From Hymenobacter sp. J193 (GTDB lineage: Bacteria; Bacteroidota; Bacteroidia; Cytophagales; Hymenobacteraceae): a DNA stretch of 64,000 nucleotides. The notes under the pieces were generated by a model. That model had not been told where the DNA came from, searched no databases, and worked only from the letters and a program-made list of their open reading frames with translations. The translations under genes were made by a program, and so were the position numbers. This document shows positions 27,599 through 34,836 of the stretch, one piece after another. The stretch covers positions 3,867,001 to 3,931,000 of the forward strand of contig NZ_JAJONE010000001.1 of the NCBI RefSeq assembly GCF_024700075.1. The letters are read 5' to 3'. How positions within the stretch are numbered: the first letter of the stretch is position 1; each line of letters starts with the position of its first letter.

Positions 27599-29623
27599 AT
27601 GAGAAACGGCTACATTCTTATGGGTTGGTGGCTGATGAGTTTGCTGAGTGCCGCCTCGGCGGCTGCGCAGCCCGCCGGCCGCAACGCCCGCCTCGATTCC
27701 CTGGAGGCGCGCCTGCCCCAGCTGGCCGCGCCCGACACCAACCGGGTGAATACGCTCAATGAGCTGATCTGGGAAAACCGTGACAGCAATCCGCGCCGCG
27801 CCCTCAGCCTGGCCACCGAAGCCCTGCGCCTGGGCCGGCAGCTTAATCATCATCGGGGCCTGGCCAAAACCTACATTCTACGCGGCATCATCTACGCCAC
27901 CACCGGCCGCTACCCCGAGGCCATTGCCGACTTCGAGGCCTGCCGCCGCCAGCGTGCTGCCCTCCAGGACTGGCAGGGCGTGGCCGGGGCCATCAACAAC
28001 GTGGGCGAAGTGCTGGCTATGCAGGGCCGCTACCAGGAAGCTGTGCGCCAGTATATTCGGGCGCTGAAGTTGGAGGAAAAATACGGCACGCCCGAACGCA
28101 TTGCCACCGACTGGGCCAACATTGGCATGGTGTACCAGCAGATGGGCCGCTACCGCGAAGCCCTGCGCTACCATTTGCAGTACTTGCACCTGCCCGGCCG
28201 CACCCGCGACGCCCACAACGACGCTCAGGCTCACAACATCGTGGGGCAGGACTTTGCCAAGCTCAACCAGCCCGACTCGGCGCAGGCTCACTACCAGCAC
28301 GCTTTGCGCATCAGTCAGCGGGCCGCCGACCGCCAGAATGAGGCGCAGGCCCTGGCCGGCCTGGGCACGCTGGCCGGGGCCCGGCAGCAGGCGGAGCTGG
28401 CGCGCTCCTACTTTCTGAGTGCCCTCACCCTGGCCCGCCAGCTCGACGACCAGGCGGCCGTAGCTACCAACCTCAACTCTCTGGGTGAGCTGGCCCTGCG
28501 CCAGCGCCAGCCGGCGGCGGCCGTTCCCTATTTTGAGGAAGCCCGCCGCTTGAGCCGCCGCATCCAGGCGGCCGAGGCCGTGCGCACGGCTCTGCAGGGA
28601 CTGGCCACGGCCTACGCGCAGCTGAGCCGCTACGCCGAGGCCTACCAGTTTCAGCAGCAGGTGATGCAGGTAAAGGATTCTTTGCTGAATGAAGCCAGCG
28701 CCCGTCAGATAACCGAAATGCAGGTGCGCTACGATACGGAGCGCAAGGAAGCCCAGAACCAGCTGCAGGCCGCTCAGCTACGCACCCAGCAGCAGCTGTT
28801 GCGCCGCCGCAACGTGCAGCTGTTGGCCGGCCTGGTGGTGATGGGGTTGCTGGGGCTGGTGGGCTGGCTGCTCTACACGCGGCAGCGGCTGCGCGAGCAG
28901 GTGGCTCACGAGCAGGAACGCCAGCAGCAGGAGCACCGGCGGGTGGCAGCGGTGCTGGAAGCCGAGGAAAACGAGCGGCGCCGCATCGGCTCCGATCTGC
29001 ACGACGGTATTGGTCAGCTGCTCACGGCAGCCAAGCTCAACCTGCACGCCCTCGACCAGCGAGGCTCCCGCTCTGCTGAGGACCAGGCTGCGCTTTTGCA
29101 TAACGCTATTGATGTGGTGGATGAGTCCTTCCGGGAAGTGCGCGGCATCTCGCACAACCTCATGCCGAACGCCCTCATGAAGCAGGGCCTTGCCGCGGCT
29201 GTGCGCGACCTGACCGCCAAAATGACCACCTACCATAGCGGCCCCCACATTGAGGTAGAGGTATTTGGGCTGAACGAGGAGCGGCTGCCGCCCACGATGG
29301 AAAGCGTGCTGTTTCGCGTAATCCAGGAGCTGATGCAGAACGTCATCAAACACGCCCAGGCCCAGCATGTTACTCTGCAGCTGGTGCGCAACCCAACCGA
29401 TCTGACCGTTATTGTGGAGGATGATGGCGTGGGCTTCGACCCGCTGGCTCCGGGCAAAAGCGGGGGCATCGGGCTGCGCAATATTCAGACGCGCCTGACC
29501 TACCTGGGCGGGCGGGCCCACATCGACACCACGCCTGGCCACGGCACCACTGTAACGCTGGAAGTGCCCTTGGCGACGCAAACCGGGCAGCTTGCCCCCA
29601 TGCGCCTCAGTCAGTCTGCCTGA
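27599..29623 (+). CDS. TPR-containing sensor histidine kinase (NarX/DesK type)
   Basis: 674 residues from the ATG at 27599; an in-frame ATG at 27620 (MGWWLMSLLS) is the alternative. A signal or anchor segment is followed by about six to seven tetratricopeptide repeats (residues 40-370, such as AINNVGEVLAMQGRYQEAVR and the following copies). A transmembrane helix lies near 430 (LVVMGLLGLVGWLLYT). The HisKA_3 dimerisation domain has EENERRRIGSDLHDGIGQLL with phospho-acceptor His468. The ATPase domain carries LMQNVIKHA, VEDDGVGFD and GGIGLRNI. The periplasmic TPR domain probably senses a peptide or protein. The adjacent, convergent NarL-type regulator is the likely partner. Confidence 0.9.
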   Translation: MRNGYILMGWWLMSLLSAASAAAQPAGRNARLDSLEARLPQLAAPDTNRVNTLNELIWENRDSNPRRALSLATEALRLGRQLNHHRGLAKTYILRGIIYATTGRYPEAIADFEACRRQRAALQDWQGVAGAINNVGEVLAMQGRYQEAVRQYIRALKLEEKYGTPERIATDWANIGMVYQQMGRYREALRYHLQYLHLPGRTRDAHNDAQAHNIVGQDFAKLNQPDSAQAHYQHALRISQRAADRQNEAQALAGLGTLAGARQQAELARSYFLSALTLARQLDDQAAVATNLNSLGELALRQRQPAAAVPYFEEARRLSRRIQAAEAVRTALQGLATAYAQLSRYAEAYQFQQQVMQVKDSLLNEASARQITEMQVRYDTERKEAQNQLQAAQLRTQQQLLRRRNVQLLAGLVVMGLLGLVGWLLYTRQRLREQVAHEQERQQQEHRRVAAVLEAEENERRRIGSDLHDGIGQLLTAAKLNLHALDQRGSRSAEDQAALLHNAIDVVDESFREVRGISHNLMPNALMKQGLAAAVRDLTAKMTTYHSGPHIEVEVFGLNEERLPPTMESVLFRVIQELMQNVIKHAQAQHVTLQLVRNPTDLTVIVEDDGVGFDPLAPGKSGGIGLRNIQTRLTYLGGRAHIDTTPGHGTTVTLEVPLATQTGQLAPMRLSQSA

Positions 29624-29647
29624 TAGTTTTTGGTTGAACTTCGTACA

Positions 29648-29732
29648 AACCAAGGCGGGGCCGGAGCAACTCGTGCACTGACACTGGACTAGCCAACGTC
29701 AGTGCACGAGTTGCTCCGGCCCCGCCTTGGTT
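29648..29732. terminator. Perfect 35-bp inverted repeat between convergent kinase and regulator
   Basis: The arms at 29648-29682 and 29698-29732 are exact reverse complements with a 15-nt loop. Both flanking genes point into it, so it probably works as a bidirectional terminator. T-runs are absent, so the termination mechanism is uncertain. Confidence 0.75.
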
Positions 29733-29762
29733 CGACAGGTAAGTAAATCGTAAACCAGCCGG

Positions 29763-30443
29763 CTACACCGAAATCAGCTTGTAGCGCAGCGCGTACTGAA
29801 TCAGGCCCACGATGGACTTGGACTTGGTTTTGGTGAAGATGTTCTTGCGGTGGGTTTCCACCGTTCGCTCGCTGATGAAAAGCTTGTCGGCAATGTCAGC
29901 GTTGGAATACTCCCCAGCAATGAGCTGAAGAATTTCCTGCTCGCGAGTAGTCAGCGGCACGGGCCGGTCGGTCTGCTCACGGGTCACGGGCACGTCGAGG
30001 TGGTCGAGGAGGGTCGCGCCCACTTCGGCGTTGAAGAAGGTGCGGCCGGCCGCCACGCGCCGAATGGCAGTGCTCAGCTCGGCGGCGTTGGTATTTTTGA
30101 GCAGGTAGCCCGAGCCCCCGGCGGCCAGCACTTCCTGCACCGAGGCGTGGTCGTGAAACATGCTCAGGGCCAGCACGTGCACCTGGGGGTGCGCCTCGCG
30201 GATGGCGTGCGTAAGCTGCACGCCCGACATCTGGGGCATGTTCAGGTCAACCACGGCTACCTGCACTTCCGGGTGGTCGCGCAGTCGGCGCAGGGCCTCG
30301 GCGCCGGAGTTGGCGGTGGCCACTACGGGCAGGTCGGTTTCATCCTGCAGCAGCACCCGCACACCTTCCAGCACCAGCTGGTGGTCATCGACCAGCAGGA
30401 CGGGAATACTCGGGGCAGCCACGAAAGCAGAAGCGGGATACAT
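29763..30443 (-). CDS. NarL/FixJ-family response regulator
   Basis: 226 residues from the ATG at 30443; a GTG two codons upstream (30449) is an alternative. The receiver domain has LLVDDHQLVLEG, phospho-acceptor Asp66 in VAVVDLNMPQMSG, the switch Ser in LALSMFHD and Lys in YLLKNTNAAEL. The LuxR-type helix-turn-helix near the C-terminus reads LTTREQEILQLIAGEYSNAD and ISERTVETHRKNI. It faces the TPR histidine kinase across a long hairpin and is very likely its phosphotransfer partner. The regulon is unknown. Confidence 0.92.
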   Translation of the reverse strand: MYPASAFVAAPSIPVLLVDDHQLVLEGVRVLLQDETDLPVVATANSGAEALRRLRDHPEVQVAVVDLNMPQMSGVQLTHAIREAHPQVHVLALSMFHDHASVQEVLAAGGSGYLLKNTNAAELSTAIRRVAAGRTFFNAEVGATLLDHLDVPVTREQTDRPVPLTTREQEILQLIAGEYSNADIADKLFISERTVETHRKNIFTKTKSKSIVGLIQYALRYKLISV

Positions 30444-30490
30444 AAGCACTCAGAAATAGCAAAGGCCGGAAGACTAGGGCACAGTACGTA

Positions 30491-30530
30491 AGAAACGCCG
30501 GTGGCGGCGAAAAGCTGCACCGGCGCTTCT
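30491..30530 (-). terminator. Hairpin after the 590-residue secreted protein gene
   Basis: A stem of about 9 bp (CGCCGGTG with CACCGGCG) lies 15 bp past the stop at 30545. It is followed on the minus strand by TTTCTT, which is compatible with a terminator. Confidence 0.5.
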
Positions 30531-30544
30531 GATGGGTTATTCCG

Positions 30545-32317
30545 TTATTCCAGGGGCATCTGGGCAAACCACATGGTCTTACCGGATTTATTCTCGCCAA
30601 AATATACGATCTGCTTGCGGCCGTCGCCAATATCAAGGGTTTGGTAATGGTTGTTGACGTAGTACTTGCCTTCCTTGGTCACTCCAAACGTCTTCTGTGA
30701 GCCAATGGTGGCCTTGGCCAACTCAATGCGCGTGACGCTGGGATACATGATGGTTTCTTTCTCGGTGATAGAGAACAGGCCTTTCTGGGTTTCATCCACA
30801 GTGCGCCACCCATCAATTTCAAACACACGCCAGTAAATACCCTGTCCGTTGGCAGTGGGCGTCAGAAACTGCGACGTAGGATTGGCGGAGGCGGCATCGT
30901 TGTTTTCGGCGCGGCGCAGGCCGTACTGGCTGCGCAGCTGGCCCTGGCCGCTGAACTGGAACAGCAGCAGGTCGGCGTAGGAGCGGGTGGGCTGGGCCGG
31001 TCCGGCCGGTGAGCCCCCGGCCAGCGTGTTGAGCATCTTGTTGCCGGCCAGCCCGCCACCGTGTACTTTGAAGTTCTGGCCGCTGATGAGAATGTCGCCG
31101 TTGCCGGCTTCCAGGGCCTGCCGCACCATAAAGCGCTTGCCCGTGTAGTCGGGGGTGCGTTTCTGGCCGGCCGGCACCTGCTGCTTGTCTTCAAATTCCT
31201 TGAGCGGGGTTTTGGTAATCCAGGCTACGGCGCCTTTCTGTATCTTGCCCAGCAGGAAGTTTTTGGCTTTGAAGGCCTCTTCCGGCGTCATGCCATCTTT
31301 GGCGTCGGGTAGGGCATCGGCGTAGTGCTTGTCGGGCGAGTCGTTGGCCGGGCCGTAGGCCAGCACGCTGCCATCGGTCATCGGAATGAAGCCGCTTACC
31401 AGCCAGGCTCCCACGGGCGCATCCACCCGGATTTTCTCCTTCACCTGTCCGTCGGCGGAAGTGCGCAGGTACTGGTACTCGGTGGCGGGGTGCTTGTCTT
31501 TGTCCTTGCCGGCGCCTTTCGGGTACGTGAGCATAATGGCCACGTCGCGGGCGGGCTGCTGGCTGTCGTCGGCTTCCTCATCCTGGTCGAGGCCAATGGC
31601 GTCCATTTGCACAAAGGTCTGGGCCGTGAGTCCATCCGGCTCCAGGTAGGTGTCGCGCACCAGCTCCAGCTGGCTGTTGAAGTACAGCAGGTGGTAGCCG
31701 GGCTTGGTCTGACTCATCTTGCTGAGCTTCAGGTTTTCTGCCGCCAGTACCAGCACACCGCCATTCACGTCATCATCCACGTGGGCAATGTGGCGGTAGC
31801 CGGCCCCGCTTTCAGTTTTGGGCTTTTCGGTGCCTAGCAGCTTTATCTTTTTGCGGTAGCCGCCGCCCAGCCAGCTCCACTTGTAGTCGATGCGCTTGCG
31901 CTGGAGCAGCAGCGTGCCGGCCGGGTTTTTCAGGGCATTCACCATCCCCAGCATCGGAATAGCGCCCATGCCCGCGCTGGGGTCACTCAGGGCCAGCGTT
32001 ACGCCTTCCTTGCTGTAGTTTTCGCCCCGGTAGCCCTTCACTTTCTCCACCGGAATGGTGTTTTCGTCCACGCCCAGCAGGTTGTACTTCGTGTCGAAAT
32101 GGTAGGTCTGCGTTTTCACCTGCTTGTCGGTGCTCTTGGTGCAGAACTCCAGGTCGATGCGGTTGGCGGCCTCGTTCACGCGCACGTCGGAGAGGTAGCC
32201 GCGCCGGGCCTTGCCCGATACATCGTGCGTTTTTTCGATGTCGAGGCGCTGGGCCAGGGCAGGGGTACTTAGCCCGGCCAGCAAGGCTGTAGCAAACAAT
32301 AAACGGGGAGTAGGCAT
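30545..32317 (-). CDS. Large secreted protein of unknown function
   Basis: 590 residues with a clear signal peptide (MPTPRLLFATALLAGLSTPA, cleavage after ALAQ). The mature part alternates beta-strand-like segments (LVLAAENLKLSKM, GYHLLYFNSQLELVRDTYL) with charged loops (QDEEADDSQQPARD). It reads like a beta-propeller-type exported protein, though no family motif is recognised. No T9SS domain is present, so the protein is probably periplasmic. It is followed by a hairpin and then the NarL-type regulator gene on the same strand. Function unknown. Confidence 0.7.
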   Translation of the reverse strand: MPTPRLLFATALLAGLSTPALAQRLDIEKTHDVSGKARRGYLSDVRVNEAANRIDLEFCTKSTDKQVKTQTYHFDTKYNLLGVDENTIPVEKVKGYRGENYSKEGVTLALSDPSAGMGAIPMLGMVNALKNPAGTLLLQRKRIDYKWSWLGGGYRKKIKLLGTEKPKTESGAGYRHIAHVDDDVNGGVLVLAAENLKLSKMSQTKPGYHLLYFNSQLELVRDTYLEPDGLTAQTFVQMDAIGLDQDEEADDSQQPARDVAIMLTYPKGAGKDKDKHPATEYQYLRTSADGQVKEKIRVDAPVGAWLVSGFIPMTDGSVLAYGPANDSPDKHYADALPDAKDGMTPEEAFKAKNFLLGKIQKGAVAWITKTPLKEFEDKQQVPAGQKRTPDYTGKRFMVRQALEAGNGDILISGQNFKVHGGGLAGNKMLNTLAGGSPAGPAQPTRSYADLLLFQFSGQGQLRSQYGLRRAENNDAASANPTSQFLTPTANGQGIYWRVFEIDGWRTVDETQKGLFSITEKETIMYPSVTRIELAKATIGSQKTFGVTKEGKYYVNNHYQTLDIGDGRKQIVYFGENKSGKTMWFAQMPLE

Positions 32318-32490
32318 GGGGCAGAAGGTGAGGCCGGATCAGCAGGATTGCTTTCTACAAAGAAACCCTGCCTTGAGCCCGTCGTCAATCCGCGCCAGAA
32401 GGCATATTGTCTGCCCGCTACCCCGCACTCGGCCCTCCGTGCTGGTACGGAGCCGCCCGTCCGCCCGAGCCGTCCAATGACCTTGTTTTC

Positions 32491-33306
32491 CTACTCTCCG
32501 GCCGGCAATACCAGCATGGGCACGGTGCCGCGCAGAATGGATGCCGCCGTTACGCTGCTATGAAACAGGCGGCTCAGCACGCTGTGCCGGCGGGCCAGCA
32601 GCACGAGCAGATCAGCCTGGGTTTCGACTGCGGCCTGGGCAATGCCTTCCGGCACGCTGAGGTGACGCATCCCGTAGGGCCGGATCTGCTCGAACCCCTG
32701 GAGCAGGCCGGTTTGCTGCACCGCTATGTGGGCTGAAGCGCAGGAGTCACTTTCCTCGGGCTCCACTACGTGGGTGAGCGTGAGCCTGGCCTGCGGGGCC
32801 AGCTGCCGGGGCAGCGCCGCTATGGCTGGTTCCAAGTGCAGCGGAAGGTTGTCGGCCGCCAGCAGCAGGTGGTTAGGTGGCACGGTGGCATTGCTGTGCA
32901 GGGGGACGATCAGCAAAGGCACCCGGCACTCGCGCAGCAGCTCCAGCGAGGTGGTGTGCACCAGCGGGTCGGGGGTGTGCTCGGTGTCGGGCTTGCCTAC
33001 CACTACCAGCAGGGGCCGGTGCTGGGCTACAGCCTGGCAGGTAGCGGGCACCACCTGGTCGGCAGCGGCTTCTACCCGCACCGGCACGCGCAGGCGGCTG
33101 GCGCGCTCCGCCAGGGCTGCGGCAATTTCTCCCTCGCTCAAGTGCGAAATCCGGCCGGTAAATACTTCCGGGTCCAGCCAGGAAGAGCGCCGCACGTGCA
33201 GCAGCACCAGTGAAGAGCCCAGGTGAGCAGCTAAGGCGTCGGCGTAAGTTAGTGCCTTGTCGGCAGCGGGTGAGAAATCGGTCAGAACCAGCAGGGGAGA
33301 GGCCAT
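32491..33306 (-). CDS. Tandem universal stress protein (two USP domains)
   Basis: 271 residues from the ATG at 33306 (MASPLLVLTDFSPAADKALT, a typical USP start). The first UspA domain covers about residues 1-140 and ends LLRECRVPLLIVPL. The second covers about 145-271, with LLLAADNLPLHLEP and ASILRGTVPMLVLPAGE. An ATP-binding G-2X-G-9X-G(S/T) motif is not obvious in either half, so ATP binding is doubtful. A start at 33444 would add an unnatural leader. Two small hydrophilic-protein genes lie upstream on the same strand, which may point to a stress-linked group. Confidence 0.85.
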   Translation of the reverse strand: MASPLLVLTDFSPAADKALTYADALAAHLGSSLVLLHVRRSSWLDPEVFTGRISHLSEGEIAAALAERASRLRVPVRVEAAADQVVPATCQAVAQHRPLLVVVGKPDTEHTPDPLVHTTSLELLRECRVPLLIVPLHSNATVPPNHLLLAADNLPLHLEPAIAALPRQLAPQARLTLTHVVEPEESDSCASAHIAVQQTGLLQGFEQIRPYGMRHLSVPEGIAQAAVETQADLLVLLARRHSVLSRLFHSSVTAASILRGTVPMLVLPAGE

Positions 33307-33423
33307 AAGCAAAGGAGCGGTGGAGGGTATAGCGGCAGCGACAGGTGATGAGACAGATGCTGCCCAATACGGCGGGCAGAAGGTAAGCGGTAAGCCGGTA
33401 GCATGCAACCTGGGCGGGCGGCA

Positions 33424-33465
33424 CACGACAACGCCGCCCGGCATGTACCAGGCGGCGTTGTTTCG
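33424..33465 (-). terminator. Hairpin after the 94-residue hydrophilic protein gene
   Basis: A 10-bp stem (CAACGCCGCC with GGCGGCGTTG) sits between the stop at 33484 and the USP gene. The T-tract is short, so termination strength is uncertain. Confidence 0.5.
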
Positions 33466-33483
33466 GGGGCTGCAGGCAGCAGA

Positions 33484-33768
33484 CTAGCGGTTGTTGTCGT
33501 CGATGGGGTTGTTGAAGTCCGGCTGCAGCAGCTCATCGGTCTGGCTGCCCGTGTCGGGGTCAGGGCCGGTGGTGGAGCTGCCCGTTGGGATGCCGGTGGT
33601 TTCGTTTTCCAGCCGGGCCGAGGTGTCCAGCGTGCCTTCTTCGTCGCGCTGGTAGCCGTACAGCTCCTCGCGGTGCTTGCGTTGCTCGTCGGTGAGGTGG
33701 GCGCCTGCCTTGGGGTCGAGGGCGGCGGCGGGGTCCTGGGAAGTGTTGTCCTGAGATTTGGTAGCCAT
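33484..33768 (-). CDS. Small disordered hydrophilic protein
   Basis: 94 residues, rich in Asp, Glu, Gln, Thr and Asn, with almost no hydrophobic residues. It begins MATKSQDNTSQDPAAALDPK and ends in DFNNPIDDNNR. There is no signal peptide or domain. Such composition recalls stress or desiccation-associated disordered proteins, but that is only an inference from composition. A similar, longer disordered protein lies directly upstream at 33805-34281 and a USP protein downstream. Confidence 0.68.
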   Translation of the reverse strand: MATKSQDNTSQDPAAALDPKAGAHLTDEQRKHREELYGYQRDEEGTLDTSARLENETTGIPTGSSTTGPDPDTGSQTDELLQPDFNNPIDDNNR

Positions 33769-33804
33769 AGTGCTGGGAAAGAAGATCAGAGAGAAACGAC
33801 GCGC

Positions 33805-34281
33805 TTACTTGCCGGGAATGCCCTTGCCTTTGTCGGAGCGCAGGGCGCTGAACTCGTCGGGGTTGTCGTTGCTGCCGTCGTTGGGGTTGTCAAGGCGGTC
33901 TTCGGTTTTTTCGGCCGGGCCGGTGCTTTCGTTGGCGGGCTCAGCGGTTTCCCAGTTGCGGGTGCCGCTGCCGTAGCGGGGGTCGTCTTTGGCCCAGCCT
34001 TCGCGCTGCTCGGTGTAGTCAGATTCCGAAACGGCCCGTACTTCGCTGGGGTCTTGGTTCTGGGGTACGCTGCCGCGCTGCTCGGGTGCTGCCGTGGAGG
34101 GAGCCGCTACGCCACCGGGGTTGGCGCCGGCCGCGTGCTGCACCGGAGTGGTGGGTGCTGCTGCCGCGGCGTGGCCGAACTCGCCGTACTGTGGCGTGTG
34201 GTTGCCGGCGGCTCCCTGCTGGGAAGCATTTGCGTCGTCGGAGCTAGATGTGGTGGGCTGGTTTTCGAGGGAGTCTTGCAT
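33805..34281 (-). CDS. Disordered hydrophilic protein of unknown function
   Basis: 158 residues with a strongly polar, Ala/Pro/Ser/Asn/Asp-rich composition. Motifs include SESDYTEQREGWAKDDPRYG and NDGSNDNPDEFSALRSDKGK. No signal peptide, helix bundle or catalytic motif is seen. It lies 36 bp upstream of the 94-residue protein on the same strand and probably shares its transcript. The plus-strand frame over both genes is a shadow. Function unknown. Confidence 0.65.
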   Translation of the reverse strand: MQDSLENQPTTSSSDDANASQQGAAGNHTPQYGEFGHAAAAAPTTPVQHAAGANPGGVAAPSTAAPEQRGSVPQNQDPSEVRAVSESDYTEQREGWAKDDPRYGSGTRNWETAEPANESTGPAEKTEDRLDNPNDGSNDNPDEFSALRSDKGKGIPGK

Positions 34282-34448
34282 GGGAGAGAAACGTAGGGAA
34301 GTACAGAACTATACAGAAGGTACGCGGCCGGGCCTCTTCCCGTTGTGCTTAGGTCGGGCGGGGCAGCCCCGTGGCTACTGCCTGCGTATACGGGCAGCAC
34401 CCGACCGGCGGATATTTTTGCCGGCGCATTTCTCCCAGCTTCCTTTTT

Positions 34449-34733
34449 ATGTCTCAGGCCACCATTCAGCACCATCCCCAGGATCAGGAATTCACCGCCG
34501 AGCTAAACGGCGCCACGGCCGAGCTGGCCTACAGCCGCCCCGATGACCAGACCATTGACTTTGCGCACACCTTCGTCGACGAAGCCCTGCGCGGGCAGGG
34601 TGTGGGCGAGCAGCTGGCCCGGCACGCCCTGGCCTTTGCCCGCGACGAAAAGCTGCGGGTGCTCACTTCCTGCCGCTTTATGCAGGTGTTCGTCAAAAAG
34701 CACCACGCCGAGTACGCTGACCTGCTGGCCTAG
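34449..34733 (+). CDS. Small GNAT-like N-acetyltransferase (YjdJ type)
   Basis: 94-residue protein of the small single-domain GNAT family (PF14542 type). The start is ATG 34449 (MSQATIQHHPQDQEFTAEL). The acetyl-CoA loop is recognisable in VDEALRGQGVGEQLARHALA, with the R/Q-x-x-G-x-G/A pattern. The C-terminus FMQVFVKKHHAEYADLL fits the family. Members are thought to bind acetyl-CoA, but their acceptors are mostly unknown. A strong bidirectional hairpin follows and separates it from the convergent nuclease gene. Confidence 0.82.
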   Translation: MSQATIQHHPQDQEFTAELNGATAELAYSRPDDQTIDFAHTFVDEALRGQGVGEQLARHALAFARDEKLRVLTSCRFMQVFVKKHHAEYADLLA

Positions 34734-34754
34734 CAGCCCAGGTCGGACACAAAA

Positions 34755-34811
34755 AAGCCGGCCCGGCCTTCTCTCCCTGCTGAAACAGGGAAGAGAAAGT
34801 CGGGCCGGCTT
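34755..34811. terminator. Bidirectional terminator between the GNAT and endonuclease genes
   Basis: The outer stem is AAGCCGGCCCG with CGGGCCGGCTT and the inner stem is CTCTCCCTG with CAGGGAAGAG. An A-run on the left gives a T-run for minus-strand transcripts. Both flanking genes end at it. Confidence 0.8.
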
Positions 34812-34836
34812 GCGTTGCCGAATTCGCAGCCGCCGG

